From: Prochlorococcus sp. AG-363-A03
Lineage (GTDB): Bacteria > Cyanobacteriota > Cyanobacteriia > PCC-6307 > Cyanobiaceae
Reading direction: 5' to 3'
NCBI GenBank assembly: GCA_003280445.1
Contig: QCEW01000003.1
Location: 39,477 to 103,476, forward strand
Length of the DNA stretch: 64,000 bases
This document shows, one piece after another, positions 21,587 through 33,869 of this stretch. Below the pieces are notes generated by a model. That model made no database searches, was not told the DNA's origin, and saw nothing but the letters and a program-made list of their open reading frames with translations. Each line of letters begins with the position of its first letter. Within the stretch, counting starts at the first letter, position 1. A program made the position numbers and the translations under genes.

Positions 21587-23152
21587 ATGACTAAAGGCAA
21601 TCTCGCCATAGTCCTGCATGCACATCTACCTTACGTGAGGTCAGAAGAACCTGGTTCTTTGGAGGAAGACTGGTTCTTTCAAGCTCTAGTCGAATGTTAT
21701 TTACCGCTCTTAGAAACACTTGAGAATGCCTCCAAGGCAAAAGATCAAGAACCTAAAATCACGCTAGGGTTATCGCCTACTTTGCTTTCGCTTTTGGAAG
21801 ATGAAGTATTAAAAAATCGATTTGAGAAATGGGTAAATATAAGATTAGAGGTTCTCAATACATTAGAAAAAGACTGCCTAAAAGCAGTTTCCCATTTAAA
21901 AGACCATTTAAAACGTCAACTGAAAAGCTGGAGGTTTTGTCAAGGTGATCTAATAGAAAGATTTAAGAAATTACAATCATCAGAGGTAATTGATATCTTA
22001 ACTTGTGCAGCCACTCATGGATATCTTCCACTTTTAAGAGAAAACCCTGAAGCAGTTAGGGCTCAATTAAAAACCGCGGTAACTGAACATAGGCGCCTTT
22101 TCATGAGTTCTCCATCAGGTATTTGGCTTCCTGAATGTGCATATTACGAGGGCTTAGATGAATTAATGGCTGAATCAGGACTCAGATATGCAGTCCTTGA
22201 TGGTCATGGCTTATTAAATGCAGATCCAAGACCTAGATATGGTCTATACGCTCCTATCTGTACAAGAAAAGGAGTAGCTTTTTTTGGGAGAGATAGTGAA
22301 TCAACTCTTCCGGTTTGGTCAGCAAGAGATGGATATCCAGGCAATCCAAATTACAGAGAATTCCATAGAGACTTGGGCTGGGATTTATCAATAGAGAGTC
22401 TTAAAAAAATAGGAATCGAGGAAAAAAGACCCTTAGGAATCAAATTATTTAAGATTTCATCTAAAAATACATCTTTAGAAGATAAACAAGAATATGAGCC
22501 ACAAGTTGCATTAAAAAGTGTTGAAAAAGATGCAGAGAATTATTTAAAGGAAAGAAAGAAACAACTTATAAAACTTGAAAAATCTATGCAAATAGAGCCA
22601 TTATTAATCGCTCCTTTTGATGCAGAACTTTTCGGTCATTGGTGGTTTGAAGGCCCCAAATTTCTCTGCAACTTGTTTATAAAATCAAAAAAAGAAGGTA
22701 TTAAATTAATTACTTTAAGAGAGGCACTTAAACTGTCACCCCAAATCCAATTATGCAATCCTTCTCCATCAAGTTGGGGACAAGGTGGTTTTCATAATTA
22801 TTGGTTAAACGATTCAAACGCATGGATTGTTCATGAATGGAGTAAAGCAGGAAGAGCAATGGTATTTATTTGCTCAGAGAGTTCAATCGATGAATCAAAC
22901 ATCAAAATTATTAAGCAAGCTGGAAGGGAACTTTTACTATCTCAATCTTCAGATTGGAGTTTCATTCTTAAGGCAGGAACAACTACCGAGCTTGCAAGAG
23001 AAAGAATAAATTTGCATCTAAAAAGATTTTGGATGCTAATCAATGCAATAAAAGATAATAAAATTATCAATGACAAAATCCTAGAAGGGATAGAAAAAGA
23101 AGATTGTATTTTCCCTTTAATTTCTCCAATAGATTGGAAAAAGAAAATCTAA
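21587..23152 (+). CDS. glycoside hydrolase family 57 protein (1,4-alpha-glucan branching enzyme type)
   Basis: VLHAHLPYVR, GIWLPECAYYEGLDELM, FDAELFGHWWFEGPKFL. Confidence 0.88.
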   Translation: MTKGNLAIVLHAHLPYVRSEEPGSLEEDWFFQALVECYLPLLETLENASKAKDQEPKITLGLSPTLLSLLEDEVLKNRFEKWVNIRLEVLNTLEKDCLKAVSHLKDHLKRQLKSWRFCQGDLIERFKKLQSSEVIDILTCAATHGYLPLLRENPEAVRAQLKTAVTEHRRLFMSSPSGIWLPECAYYEGLDELMAESGLRYAVLDGHGLLNADPRPRYGLYAPICTRKGVAFFGRDSESTLPVWSARDGYPGNPNYREFHRDLGWDLSIESLKKIGIEEKRPLGIKLFKISSKNTSLEDKQEYEPQVALKSVEKDAENYLKERKKQLIKLEKSMQIEPLLIAPFDAELFGHWWFEGPKFLCNLFIKSKKEGIKLITLREALKLSPQIQLCNPSPSSWGQGGFHNYWLNDSNAWIVHEWSKAGRAMVFICSESSIDESNIKIIKQAGRELLLSQSSDWSFILKAGTTTELARERINLHLKRFWMLINAIKDNKIINDKILEGIEKEDCIFPLISPIDWKKKI

Positions 23153-23160
23153 ATTTTTTC

Positions 23161-24393
23161 TTACTTTTTTATTTTAAAACCAATCATTCCCAATCTAACT
23201 CTGGCTGGGGCAATAGAAAATAATTTAAGCATCACAATAAATAGTCTTGGCAATGGAAGAGTATTAGTTAAATATCCATACCAATCTTTTTTGGGTAATT
23301 TAAAAAAAGTATCAAAGAAAGATCTTAACAAGGATTCGTCAAAGCTCATTAGTCTTTGTAGTCCAAACTGATAAAGACGATGTCTTTGAACTAATTCATA
23401 TGTCCATAAGGTTTTCCATCCTCTTCTGGCTATCTGAGATGTAGGAATAAGAGGATCTTTTTTGATTACTTTTGCTATCTCCTTTGCCAATGAGGGAGCT
23501 CTTCTTAAAAGGGATCCAACAAGATATCCTGAAGCTGGATGAACCATACTGGCAGAACCCCCAAAGGCTAAAAGAGGTTGATCTCTATAAGGCAATGGCA
23601 AGTTCATGGGGAAAAGACAATGTTCTTCATGGATAATTTCCTCAATTTGAATCCCTTTATTCAATAGTCGTGAGTTTAATCTTGCTTTTAATGATTCAAA
23701 AGAAACTGGAGGTGCACAAGCCAAAGATGTTTCTTCTACAAAATAAATACCGTCTCCTAAATCCATAGCATAAAGAAAAGAAGGTGGTTCTTCCAATTCG
23801 TCAGAATTCAAATGGTCTGGCCTAAAGTCCATCAATACAAAACGATTTTTCTTCACAGGTGCAGAACTAAATTTCCCAACGACCCCATAGGCCGCCTGTT
23901 TAGCGATTTGATCATGCTTAGGCCTCCTGATAAATGGGGTTTTGTGACCGCTTGCATCAATAACGAGGCGAGCAAAATATTTTTTCCCAGAAGTACAAAT
24001 AACAATGGTTTCTCTCTCACTAAAATCAATATTTTTGACAGTTTCTACTTGCCAAGAAAGTCCATTACATCTCTCAAGAAGAGCCTCCTGAAAATTAATT
24101 GAATTAAAAAGGCCGTAATCAAGAGAATGATTAGTAAAACTATTACCCTTTTTACTTAATCCATCTCCAAAGAAACTAACAGTATCTTTCCATCTGTATT
24201 TTAATAATTCATGCATGTTTAAAGACTCAAGTTCAGAGGCCCAAATCCCATAAGTATTTGGCCAAGGTTCTAAAGGAGACTTAGAAGCTATTGCCTGAAC
24301 ATTAAGTCCTTGTTGAACCAGCTCAGCTGTGATACAAAGAGCCGCTGGCCCTGCCCCCATAACTAATACATCAGCAGAATTATTCAATTTCAA
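23161..24393 (-). CDS. crtL: lycopene cyclase (CrtL type)
   Basis: [83 protein letters not shown]. Confidence 0.9.
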   Translation of the reverse strand: MKLNNSADVLVMGAGPAALCITAELVQQGLNVQAIASKSPLEPWPNTYGIWASELESLNMHELLKYRWKDTVSFFGDGLSKKGNSFTNHSLDYGLFNSINFQEALLERCNGLSWQVETVKNIDFSERETIVICTSGKKYFARLVIDASGHKTPFIRRPKHDQIAKQAAYGVVGKFSSAPVKKNRFVLMDFRPDHLNSDELEEPPSFLYAMDLGDGIYFVEETSLACAPPVSFESLKARLNSRLLNKGIQIEEIIHEEHCLFPMNLPLPYRDQPLLAFGGSASMVHPASGYLVGSLLRRAPSLAKEIAKVIKKDPLIPTSQIARRGWKTLWTYELVQRHRLYQFGLQRLMSFDESLLRSFFDTFFKLPKKDWYGYLTNTLPLPRLFIVMLKLFSIAPARVRLGMIGFKIKK

Positions 24394-27026
24394 TTTTTTG
24401 ACGTTGTATCAGAATTTATTGATTCTTTCGTTGTATATGATTCTTTTTCTTCATCATCATTAATTTGTTCTGGCGGAACTAAAACAACCTCGGACAACTT
24501 ATCGCCATTATCAAGCTTCTGAATTCTTACACCAGTTGCAGCTCTAGATTGTTGAGAAATTTTATCCGCAGAAGTTCTAACAATTACTCCTCTTTCACTT
24601 ACTAACAATAATTCTTCTCCTTTACCTAAGACCCGTAAACCTACAAGTTCATCTCCATCTTTTCTGAATTTTATTGCTCTTAAGCCCATTCCTGCTCTTT
24701 TTTGCAACCGAAACTGTGTCACAGGAACTCTTTTCCCTAGTCCGCTTCCAGAAGCGACAAGTACCCAAGGGCCTTCAGATTCTGATGATTCATCCTTTAA
24801 TTCTTCTTCTTCACTTTTGTCAACATGATCAGCCAATTCAGTAGATAAAACATCCATACTTACTAGAGAATCCCCTGACTTAAGATTCATTGACTTAACT
24901 CCTCTTGCTGATCTACCTAAAGGGCGTAATTCAGAATCATTTAATCTAAAATGAATTGTCATTCCATTCTTGGAACCAATTAAAACACTATCTCCAGACT
25001 CAGCTAATCGAACCCAAGTCAAAGCATCACCATCCTCTAAGCCTATTGCAATTAATCCATTTGCTCTAATCTTGCTGAAAGCCGATAGAGATGTCCTTTT
25101 TATATACCCGCCCCTAGTAAGCATCAATAGATAGTTTTCATCGTCAAAAGAACTCACAGAAAGCAATGAAGTAATAGCTTCTTCACGTGGAATTGGAAGC
25201 AATTGAACAATAGGAGTGCCTTTAGCAGTTCTACTACATTGAGGAACTCTGTAAGCAGGAAGAGCATACGAAACGCCTCTATCGCTAAAAAGAAGGAGGC
25301 TGTCATGGTCATTACAACTAATAAATTTTTTCACCTCTTCTTCTCCTTGGCTTCGCGTTCCTGCTTTACCTCTAGTACCTCGACTTGTTGCTTCAAATTC
25401 ACTAACAGGCATCCTTTTTAAATATCCTGTCTCGGTCAATAAAACGACTGATCTCTCATTCGCAATTAGATCAATATCCTCAAGACCTCCACCGAGATCA
25501 AGAATTTTTGTTCTCCTTGGGGTATTGTATTTTTCTTTTATTTCATTTAATTCTATTTTTATTATTTCAAATACCCTTTCTTTCTTATCTAAAATATCCT
25601 TTAAATCTATTATTTTTTCAACCAAATCCTCATGTTCAAGTCTTATCTTATCTGCCTCTAAAGCGGTCAACCTCCTTAATTGCATCTGCAAAATGGCATC
25701 AGACTGAATATCTGTTAAGCCGTGCAATTCTTTTAATTTTCTTTTTGCAGTAGCAGAATCAGAGGCTGCTCTTATAAGACTAATTATATCGTCTAGCTGA
25801 TCTAAAGCTAATAATAATCCTAATAATATATGATCTCTATTCTCTGCTTTCTTTAATAGATATTTAGTTCTTTTTTCAATGGTTTCAACTCTAAATTCTA
25901 AAAATACTTGCAACATCTTTCTAAGTGACAATATAACAGGCTCACCATTAACTAATGCAAGCATATTTGCACTAAAATTAGTCTGCAAAGGAGTAAGTTT
26001 AAATAAGTTATTTAAAACAACTTGAGGATATGAATCTCTTCTCAATTCAACAACAATTCTCATTCCATCCCTATCACTTTCATCTCTAATATCTGCAATG
26101 CCTTCAAGTTTTTTATCATTTACCATATCAGCGATCCGTTCTATCAATCCTGCTTTATTTGTTTGATAAGGAAGTTCAGTTATTATCACTGCATCTCTAT
26201 CTGGTCTGCCTGGATGTTCAATAGTTTCTATTTCAGCAACTCCTCGCATTGTGATTGAACCTCTACCAGAAAGATATGTTTCCTTAATTCCACTTCTACC
26301 AAGTATCTGTCCTCCAGTGGGGAAATCTGGTCCTTTAATTATATTCATCAACTCTATTTCTTCTAACTCAGGATTAGAAATCAACGCCATCAATCCTTCA
26401 ATCAATTCGACCAAATTATGAGGAGGTATGTTGGTAGCCATACCTACAGCTATCCCAGACGAACCATTTAATAACAACTGAGGAATTCTTGCCGGCAATA
26501 CTGTTGGTTCTTGTACAGATCCATCAAAGTTATCAGCGAAATCAACTGTTTCAGATTCAATATCTTCAAGCAAGCTATCAGTGGTTAAAGCTTGTAATCT
26601 GGATTCTGTATATCTCATTGCAGCAGGAGGATCATTATCAACAGATCCAAAATTCCCATGCCCATCTATTAGAGGCATCTGCATAGAAAAATCTTGCGCC
26701 ATTCTGACCAAAGCGTCATAAACAGCGGTATCCCCGTGAGGATGGAATTTACCTAAAACTTCTCCAACAACACGTGCGCATTTTCTGTAAGGCCTGTCAC
26801 TAGTAAGACCAAGTTCATACATTGCATAGAGAATTCTTCGATGAACTGGCTTAAGTCCATCTCTCGAATCAGGTAAAGCTCTCCCAACAATCACACTCAT
26901 CGCATATTCCAAGTAGGAACGCGACATTTCGTTTCTTAAGTCAGTCTGGATGATCCGATCGTCGGATTCCCCGGGACCAGCACTATTAGGTCCCAATGGA
27001 TCAGCCATATATAAAAGTTTTACCAA
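24390..27026 (-). CDS. gyrA: DNA gyrase subunit A
   Basis: [89 protein letters not shown]-terminal beta-pinwheel repeats. Confidence 0.97.
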   Translation of the reverse strand: MVKLLYMADPLGPNSAGPGESDDRIIQTDLRNEMSRSYLEYAMSVIVGRALPDSRDGLKPVHRRILYAMYELGLTSDRPYRKCARVVGEVLGKFHPHGDTAVYDALVRMAQDFSMQMPLIDGHGNFGSVDNDPPAAMRYTESRLQALTTDSLLEDIESETVDFADNFDGSVQEPTVLPARIPQLLLNGSSGIAVGMATNIPPHNLVELIEGLMALISNPELEEIELMNIIKGPDFPTGGQILGRSGIKETYLSGRGSITMRGVAEIETIEHPGRPDRDAVIITELPYQTNKAGLIERIADMVNDKKLEGIADIRDESDRDGMRIVVELRRDSYPQVVLNNLFKLTPLQTNFSANMLALVNGEPVILSLRKMLQVFLEFRVETIEKRTKYLLKKAENRDHILLGLLLALDQLDDIISLIRAASDSATAKRKLKELHGLTDIQSDAILQMQLRRLTALEADKIRLEHEDLVEKIIDLKDILDKKERVFEIIKIELNEIKEKYNTPRRTKILDLGGGLEDIDLIANERSVVLLTETGYLKRMPVSEFEATSRGTRGKAGTRSQGEEEVKKFISCNDHDSLLLFSDRGVSYALPAYRVPQCSRTAKGTPIVQLLPIPREEAITSLLSVSSFDDENYLLMLTRGGYIKRTSLSAFSKIRANGLIAIGLEDGDALTWVRLAESGDSVLIGSKNGMTIHFRLNDSELRPLGRSARGVKSMNLKSGDSLVSMDVLSTELADHVDKSEEEELKDESSESEGPWVLVASGSGLGKRVPVTQFRLQKRAGMGLRAIKFRKDGDELVGLRVLGKGEELLLVSERGVIVRTSADKISQQSRAATGVRIQKLDNGDKLSEVVLVPPEQINDDEEKESYTTKESINSDTTSKN

Positions 27027-27260
27027 TTATAAGAACATCTGAGCATTAATAAACCTTTTAAAGTGAATAACCATATATCTGAAAGTAAATCACCTCTAAA
27101 CAAATCAACAATTACAAAAATTTTTATAAAGTCCCCTAAAAGCATTACCAAATCATCTAATCAATACGAAAAATAAGCAAAATCTTGATTCTCTATTCCC
27201 AACATTTGCTCAATTTGGCACTTCAGTTGGTAGTTTGACGAGAACTTACTAAATTTAGGT

Positions 27261-28424
27261 GTGAATATTCAACTAGGACGCACCAAAACTGTTCGAAGAG
27301 CCTACGGAATTGATGAGATTGCATTAGTTCCAGGAGCAAGAACAGTTGACCCTGAAATTACAAAAACCAACTGGGAAATCGGTGGAATTGAAAGAGATAT
27401 CCCCATAATCGCAAGTGCGATGGATGGAGTTGTAGATGTAAGCATGGCAGTCGCCCTCTCAAAATTAGGGGCCTTAGGTGTTTTAAATCTAGAAGGAGTC
27501 CAAACCAGATATGAAGACCCAGAGGAAGTCCTATCCAAAATCCAATCAATTGGTAAAGAGGAATTTGTTCCTCTAATGCAAGAAATTTATAAGAAACCAA
27601 TAAAAGAAGAATTAATCTTAAAAAGAATTCAAGAAATAAAAAAAAGTGGTGGAATTGCTGCTGTAAGCGGAACCCCGTTAGCCGCAATCAAGTATGGAGA
27701 TTTAATTAAAGACTCAGGTGCAGACTTATTTTTTTTACAGGCAACAGTAGTTTCAACAGAACATCTGGGCAAAAAGGGTAGTCAAAATCTAGATCTTTAT
27801 GATCTTTGCGAAAACATTGGCATACCTGTAGCAGTAGGTAATTGTGTTACTTATGAAGTCTCTCTCAAGCTTATGAGAGCAGGTGCCGCAGCAGTAATGG
27901 TTGGCATTGGGCCTGGAGCAGCTTGTACTTCAAGAGGCGTATTAGGAGTTGGTATTCCTCAAGCGACTGCTATTTCTGACTGCGCTGCGGCAAGAGATGA
28001 TTTTCAAAAAGAAAGCGGAAAATATGTTCCAATTATTGCTGATGGTGGAATTATTACTGGTGGGGATATTTGCAAATGCATAGCTTGCGGTGCCGATTCA
28101 GTAATGATTGGTTCACCAATCGCAAGATCTCAAGAAGCCCCTGGGAAAGGTTTCCATTGGGGTATGGCAACGCCAAGTCCTGTCCTCCCAAGAGGAACAA
28201 GGATCAAAGTTGGGACGACAGGAAGTTTAAAAAGTATTATTTGTGGTCCTGCAATCCTTGATGATGGAACCCACAATTTATTGGGGGCAATAAAAACCTC
28301 AATGGGCACGCTGGGAGCTACGGACCTCAAAGAAATGCAAAAAGTTGAAGTAGTTGTTGCGCCATCTTTGTTAACAGAAGGAAAAGTTTATCAAAAAGCA
28401 CAGCAACTTGGAATGGGAAAATAA
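27261..28424 (+). CDS. guaB: IMP dehydrogenase, GuaB3-type
   Basis: IIASAMDGVVDVSMAVALSKLGALGVLNLEG, GIGPGAACTSRGVLGVGIPQATAI, PIIADGGIITGGDICKCIACGADSVMIGSP. GTG start. Confidence 0.9.
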   Translation: MNIQLGRTKTVRRAYGIDEIALVPGARTVDPEITKTNWEIGGIERDIPIIASAMDGVVDVSMAVALSKLGALGVLNLEGVQTRYEDPEEVLSKIQSIGKEEFVPLMQEIYKKPIKEELILKRIQEIKKSGGIAAVSGTPLAAIKYGDLIKDSGADLFFLQATVVSTEHLGKKGSQNLDLYDLCENIGIPVAVGNCVTYEVSLKLMRAGAAAVMVGIGPGAACTSRGVLGVGIPQATAISDCAAARDDFQKESGKYVPIIADGGIITGGDICKCIACGADSVMIGSPIARSQEAPGKGFHWGMATPSPVLPRGTRIKVGTTGSLKSIICGPAILDDGTHNLLGAIKTSMGTLGATDLKEMQKVEVVVAPSLLTEGKVYQKAQQLGMGK

Positions 28425-28504
28425 AGCTATCGAAAGATTACAGAATTAAATACCATCGCTAGAATCGGGTAGTGATAGCCTTTGCTCTCACACTCCTCAC
28501 ACAC

Positions 28505-28534
28505 AAAAAACCCGATTCGTTCGGGTTTTTCTTA
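28505..28534 (+). terminator. Rho-independent terminator downstream of guaB
   Basis: aaaaaacccgattcgttcgggtttttctt. Confidence 0.8.
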
Positions 28535-28639
28535 TTTAAAAAACACAAATTAATATTCAAACTTCGTTTAAAAATGGCAGCAAAACTTTTTATAGGCAAA
28601 ATACAGTTGTTATGATCAAGTTCTTAAGACTTTTAAGGT

Positions 28640-28963
28640 ATGTCCACAGCTTCTGCAGTAACTGATTCCTCTTTCGAACAAGAAGTCCTCCAGAGCGATG
28701 TACCTGTTTTGGTTGATTTTTGGGCACCTTGGTGTGGACCATGCAGAATGGTTGCTCCAATTGTTGAAGAGATCTCAAAAGATTTCGAAGGGAAAATAAA
28801 GGTTTTCAAATTAAATACCGATGAGAACCCTAACGTTGCTAGTCAGTATGGGATCAGAAGCATACCAACTTTGATGATCTTTAAGGGGGGGCAAAAAGTA
28901 GATACTGTTGTGGGAGCAGTCCCTAAAGCCACCCTCTCTGGGACAATCTCTAAACATCTCTAA
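28640..28963 (+). CDS. trxA: thioredoxin
   Basis: [23 protein letters not shown]...[25 protein letters not shown]. Confidence 0.97.
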   Translation: MSTASAVTDSSFEQEVLQSDVPVLVDFWAPWCGPCRMVAPIVEEISKDFEGKIKVFKLNTDENPNVASQYGIRSIPTLMIFKGGQKVDTVVGAVPKATLSGTISKHL

Positions 28964-29022
28964 TTTCAAATTGTACAATTTATTTTTTAGAGGCTTATTG
29001 CAATGAATCGAAGGTAAATCTT

Positions 29023-29652
29023 TTGGCAAAAATTGGATTAATAGATTATGGAATGGGTAATCTTTTTTCCGTTCAACAAGCATTTAAAAGGTTTAACCAA
29101 CCTTTAGATTTTATTAGCGATATCAAAACACTCAAGTCTTGTGATGCTTTGATTCTTCCTGGCGTTGGTGCTTTTGATCCCGCAATGATGAATTTAAGAA
29201 AAACTGAACTAGTGCCTTCAATAATTGACTGGGTTAACAACGGAAAGCCACTGATTGGGATTTGCTTAGGATTACAGCTTTTATTCGAGAGTAGTGATGA
29301 AGGTTCCTCAAAAGGATTAGGCGTTATTAAAGGTCACATTCGCAAATTACCTCAAGAAAAAAATGAAAGGATCCCGCATATTGGCTGGTCTCCAATATAT
29401 AAAACAAATGAGTGTCCTATTCTAGAAAATTATCCAGATTCAAATTGGATGTATTTCGTTCACTCATACTCAGCATGTCCTTTCGAACCAAAACATACCG
29501 TAGCTACAACAAAATTTGGTACCACTGACGTATCGTCTATGGTCTGGCATAAAAATACGGGTGCATGTCAGTTTCATCCCGAAAAATCAGGAATTGCAGG
29601 TCAAAAACTTATTTTTAATTGGATTAATTGGTTGAATAAAACTAAATTTTAG
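29023..29652 (+). CDS. hisH: imidazole glycerol phosphate synthase, glutaminase subunit
   Basis: IGLIDYGMGNLFSVQQAF, LPGVGAFDPAM, LIGICLGLQLLFESSDEG, GACQFHPEKSG. Confidence 0.96.
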   Translation: MAKIGLIDYGMGNLFSVQQAFKRFNQPLDFISDIKTLKSCDALILPGVGAFDPAMMNLRKTELVPSIIDWVNNGKPLIGICLGLQLLFESSDEGSSKGLGVIKGHIRKLPQEKNERIPHIGWSPIYKTNECPILENYPDSNWMYFVHSYSACPFEPKHTVATTKFGTTDVSSMVWHKNTGACQFHPEKSGIAGQKLIFNWINWLNKTKF

Positions 29653-29653
29653 T

Positions 29654-30289
29654 TTGAAAGGGAAACTGAAACTAATTTCTGGGAAAAGGATAGAAAGTCC
29701 TTTAAGCCAAAATACAAGGCCCACCTCCTCAAAAGTAAGAGAGGCACTAATAAATATTCTTGGTAACAAACTCAAAGGAGCTAGTTGGCTTGATCTTTGC
29801 AGTGGAAGTGGATCAATGGCATGTGAGGCTATTCAAAAAGGAGTAAAAAGGGTTCTTGCAATTGAAAAACAGAGGGACACGGCAAAACTATGCAAAAGAA
29901 ACCTTTTCGATGTATCAAAGACTATGGATGCCTCAATACATATTGAAGTCGTATGCAATGAATTGATCTCATTTCTAAAAAAGGGCCCTAAAAACCAAAA
30001 AATTGATCTTGCAAAAGATTGCCCAAGTGCTGGGCAAAGATTTGATTTTATTTTTCTTGATCCGCCATACAAGTCTGAATTATATGAAATTTCTCAAGAA
30101 CTTTTATTGTCTAAAAAATGGGTTAAAAAATCATCTAATTTGATATGTGAGTGCTCGTCAAAGTCAATGCCTAGAATACATAATGGTTGGAAAGTAAACA
30201 AAGAGAAATTTTATGGAAACACCTCTCTTCTTTTTCTTATTCCCAATCCGGCATTGAACTACTTCGACGATACTGATTCCATGCACTAA
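29654..30289 (+). CDS. rsmD: 16S rRNA (guanine(966)-N(2))-methyltransferase
   Basis: [17 protein letters not shown]...[36 protein letters not shown]. Confidence 0.93.
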
Positions 30290-30356
30290 CAAAAAGGCCT
30301 AATAATGTTATGGGAACCAGTCCAAGAACAATCCCACATAGCAGAGGCTCAATCAT
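30237..30356 (-). CDS. petG: cytochrome b6-f complex subunit PetG (39 aa, not in the ORF track)
   Basis: Minus-strand translation [39 protein letters not shown], near-canonical PetG. Overlaps the rsmD 3' end by 53 bp on the opposite strand. Confidence 0.95.
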
Positions 30357-30412
30357 TTGCTCGCGTTTTTTATGATTACTGGTAACAATTCTTTCATGTC
30401 AAAGAGGTTTTA

Positions 30413-30802
30413 GTGAATACTCCGTCATCAAAAGCATTAATCAATGAGAACCAAAAGATAAGCTCTTGGAGAATAATCTTATTATCTACTGTTACTCTCG
30501 CATTCCTTATTCTTTTCTGGGGGATGGGAGACTTTAAGCAAGATCCTTTCATAACTGAAACTTTATCTATTCAAGGCGAAGCTTTATCTGGAAGCAAATT
30601 ATTTAAAATCAATTGTGTCGGTTGCCATGGGATTTCAGCCCAAGGTTTTGTAGGGCCTGATCTCCATGAGGCGACTCAAGAAATGAGTGATAAAAAGATT
30701 ATAAATCAAGTTATTAGAGGATTGACTCCACCAATGCCAAGTTTTGAAATCGAGCCTCAATCAATGGCTGATCTATTGGCATATATGCATTCACTAAATT
30801 AA
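30413..30802 (+). CDS. cytM: cytochrome c, CytM-like
   Basis: N-terminal membrane anchor, single CxxCH (NCVGCHG), MPSFEI axial Met region, C-terminal LLAYMHSLN. GTG start. Confidence 0.85.
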   Translation: MNTPSSKALINENQKISSWRIILLSTVTLAFLILFWGMGDFKQDPFITETLSIQGEALSGSKLFKINCVGCHGISAQGFVGPDLHEATQEMSDKKIINQVIRGLTPPMPSFEIEPQSMADLLAYMHSLN

Positions 30803-30804
30803 TA

Positions 30805-31542
30805 GTGTCTATAAAAAAATCTTTAAAAGTAGTACTTGTTGAACCAGCAGGACCAATCAATGTTGGGAGTGTCGCAAGACTATGTGAAAACTTTAGTGTT
30901 CATGAATTAAGAATAGTTTCTCCTAAATGCGATTATTTATCTCAAGAAGGGAAAAAGATGGCTGTAAGAGGATTGAAGATATTAGAAGAAGCAAAAGTAT
31001 ATAAGGACCTCAATGCAGCACTTTCAGACTGCTCAAGAATTATTGCCACATGCGGAAGGAAAGAACATGGAGAAATTCCACTTAATTCAAATAAAGATGC
31101 ATTGAGATGGGCTCTTAAATCAGAAAGAGAGGAGACAATAGCTTTGGTTTTCGGAAGAGAAGATCGGGGTTTGTCCAACGAAGAGCTTCTAAAAGCAAAT
31201 AAAGTGATCAGTCTTAATACAAGTGATAGTTATCCATCGTTAAATCTTTCACATGCAGTAGCAATTGTTCTTCATCAATTCAATCAATTTAATGAGATTG
31301 ATTTATTAAAACCACGTACAAAAACAAGCTATCCTGCTAATTTAATTAAATTAGAAGATTGTATTAATGATGCAGGTAGTTTTTTACTTGATATTGGCTT
31401 CTTAATGAAACATACATATAAAGCTAAAATGACGAAAATCAAACAATTGCTTTTAAGAGGTGAGGTAAAAGATGATGAAGTTGCACTAATAAGGGGGATA
31501 ATTAGCCAGGCAAGATGGAAAATTAAACATAAAAATGATTAA
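30805..31542 (+). CDS. RNA methyltransferase, SpoU/TrmH family (TrmJ-like)
   Basis: VVLVEPAGPINVGSVARLCENF, ALVFGREDRGLSNEEL, PSLNLSHAVAIVLHQ. Confidence 0.92.
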   Translation: MSIKKSLKVVLVEPAGPINVGSVARLCENFSVHELRIVSPKCDYLSQEGKKMAVRGLKILEEAKVYKDLNAALSDCSRIIATCGRKEHGEIPLNSNKDALRWALKSEREETIALVFGREDRGLSNEELLKANKVISLNTSDSYPSLNLSHAVAIVLHQFNQFNEIDLLKPRTKTSYPANLIKLEDCINDAGSFLLDIGFLMKHTYKAKMTKIKQLLLRGEVKDDEVALIRGIISQARWKIKHKND

Positions 31543-31595
31543 TTAAAAATAACAAGCTAGAATAGATAGCAAAGGTTATATCCTTTCATTTTAAA

Positions 31596-32669
31596 GTGAA
31601 AAATCATCTCAAAGTAATTACGAATATATTTTTAACAAGCATAGGCATATCAGTTTTACTTGGCAGCTTACTAAGAGTTGCTGGTCCCATTAATCAAAGC
31701 TATAAAATAAATAAAAAAATTAATCTCTCAGGAAAATCAAGTAGGTCATTAAATAAAGAGTTACTAGCTGGAAAATCCAACATTTCATTATTTTATAATG
31801 ATAAATTAGAAAGGTTCGAAAGACTAGAAAAATTAATTAGTAAATGGGAAAAACTTATAATTAAAAATCCAGATCTATATGTAAGTGCTTTTTTCTTATC
31901 TTTAGACAATCAAGTCTATGCTGAAATAAATTCTAACGTTAGGCTATCTGCAGCAAGCAGTATCAAGGTGCCTATTCTAATTATTTTACTTAGAATGCTA
32001 GATAGAAAAGATATATTGTGGAATGAAAAATTGATACTTTCAGAAGATATAATTGGTAGCGGCTCAGGATGGATGGGATACCAAAAAATCGGTGAGAGCT
32101 TCCCTCTTTATGAAGTGGCCACGGAAATGATAAGAGTCAGTGATAATACCGCAACTAATTTACTAATCAAACGATTAGGAGGAATCAGTATGGTTAATAA
32201 AAAGTTTAAAGAAATTGGATTAAAAAATACACAAATAAATAACTATCTTCCCGATCTAGATGGGACAAATATTACATCAACCAAGGATCTATCTTTAGCG
32301 ATGTCTCTTGTCGATAATGGTTATCTACTTAATACTAATTCTAGAGATATTTTCAGAGAAATAATGAGCACATCAAAAACAAATACATTAATACCCTCTG
32401 GGATTTTGAGAGGTCTTGGGAAAGAATCTAAAGACACTGACTATCATCTTTCATTAAAAGGTTTTTTAGTTCACAACAAAACTGGTGATATTGGAATCTC
32501 ATATTCAGATACGGCTCTAATTCAAACCCCACATAATTCAAGGGCATTCGCAAGTTTTATAGTCAAAGGTCCATTTAACGATCCAAGATCTTCTGAATTG
32601 ATAAGAAATTTATCGGCAGAATTAGTCCCTTTTCTAGTGCTAGATCAAAAATCAAGTAATCCAAATTAG
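31596..32669 (+). CDS. class A beta-lactamase-like serine hydrolase
   Basis: SxxK-type motif RLSAASSIKVPILI, SDN motif RVSDNTATNLLIKRLGG, HNKTGDIG (KTG). Confidence 0.88.
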   Translation: MKNHLKVITNIFLTSIGISVLLGSLLRVAGPINQSYKINKKINLSGKSSRSLNKELLAGKSNISLFYNDKLERFERLEKLISKWEKLIIKNPDLYVSAFFLSLDNQVYAEINSNVRLSAASSIKVPILIILLRMLDRKDILWNEKLILSEDIIGSGSGWMGYQKIGESFPLYEVATEMIRVSDNTATNLLIKRLGGISMVNKKFKEIGLKNTQINNYLPDLDGTNITSTKDLSLAMSLVDNGYLLNTNSRDIFREIMSTSKTNTLIPSGILRGLGKESKDTDYHLSLKGFLVHNKTGDIGISYSDTALIQTPHNSRAFASFIVKGPFNDPRSSELIRNLSAELVPFLVLDQKSSNPN

Positions 32670-32780
32670 AATTTTTACTGATTAAAATAAACATTTGCTT
32701 TTCATTATCATTTTTTTTTTGAACTTTATCAATCTAAAGTGGCCTGCTTATGAAACAATCTTGTTACCAGTAATAAGAAA

Positions 32781-33869
32781 GTGAGTTCAACTAGAAAACG
32801 CAGGGTTTTTCCATTCACTTCAGTGATCGGACAAGAAGAAATGAAGCTGGCGCTTCTCTTAAATGTTATTGACCCGAGAATAGGCGGAGTAATGATAATG
32901 GGAGATAGAGGTACTGGGAAATCCACTACTATAAGAGCACTTGCAGATCTATTACCTGCAATTGAAGTCGTTGAAGGAGATCCCTATAACAGCTCTCTTG
33001 ATGATCCAGACCTTCAAAGCAATGATGTCAGAGAGAAGATAGAGAGTGGTAGTGAAATACAAAAAGGTGAGAAGCAAGTTCCCATGATTGATCTACCTTT
33101 AGGTGCTACCGAGGATAGACTTTGTGGAACGATTGATATTGAAAAGGCTCTTAGTGAAGGTGTGAGAGCTTTTGAACCCGGACTGCTAGCAAAAGCAAAT
33201 AGAGGTTTGCTTTATGTCGACGAAGTTAACTTGCTAGATGATCACCTTGTCGACGTTCTTCTAGATTCTGCCGCTTCAGGCTGGAATACGGTTGAACGTG
33301 AGGGGATCTCGGTTAGGCATCCAGCAAGGTTTGTTCTTATTGGTTCAGGTAACCCAGAGGAAGGGGAATTAAGGCCCCAGTTACTTGATCGCTTTGGAAT
33401 GAGTGTAGAAGTAAGAACCGTAAGAGAAGCAAAACTTCGCGTTCAAGTTGTTGATCAACGCACATCCTTTGATAATGATCCTGAATCTTTTAGCGATTCG
33501 GTTCAGGGAAAGCAAGACTCGCTTCAACAAAAAGTGGTTGATGCTCAAAATTTACTCAACGAGGTTTCTATCGATGAAGATCTCAGACTAAGAATTTCAG
33601 CAGTATGTGGTGAACTTGATGTTGATGGTCTCAGAGGAGATATTGTTACGAACAGAGCAGCTAGAGCCCTTGCAGCCTTCGAAGGAAGAAAAGAGGTAAC
33701 TGAAGAAGATATTGCTCGTGTCGTCTCGACGGCTTTAAGGCACAGACTTAGAAAAGATCCCCTTGAACAAGTTGATTCTGGAGATAGAGTAATAAAAGCT
33801 TTTTGCAAAGTATTTGAGAGAAATGAAAGTAATGATATATCTGAATTTGAACTGGCTACAACAAACTAA
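32781..33869 (+). CDS. chlI: magnesium chelatase ATPase subunit I
   Basis: [83 protein letters not shown]. Confidence 0.97.
   Translation: MSSTRKRRVFPFTSVIGQEEMKLALLLNVIDPRIGGVMIMGDRGTGKSTTIRALADLLPAIEVVEGDPYNSSLDDPDLQSNDVREKIESGSEIQKGEKQVPMIDLPLGATEDRLCGTIDIEKALSEGVRAFEPGLLAKANRGLLYVDEVNLLDDHLVDVLLDSAASGWNTVEREGISVRHPARFVLIGSGNPEEGELRPQLLDRFGMSVEVRTVREAKLRVQVVDQRTSFDNDPESFSDSVQGKQDSLQQKVVDAQNLLNEVSIDEDLRLRISAVCGELDVDGLRGDIVTNRAARALAAFEGRKEVTEEDIARVVSTALRHRLRKDPLEQVDSGDRVIKAFCKVFERNESNDISEFELATTN

Noticed and set aside
27358-27687. 109-aa minus-strand ORF opposite guaB
   Set aside because: Leu/Phe-rich composition typical of antisense of a conserved coding region; guaB is clearly real.
31596-32669. 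Antibiotic resistance beta-lactamase
   Set aside because: Motifs match the serine beta-lactamase-like fold, but context is housekeeping; resistance cannot be claimed from sequence.
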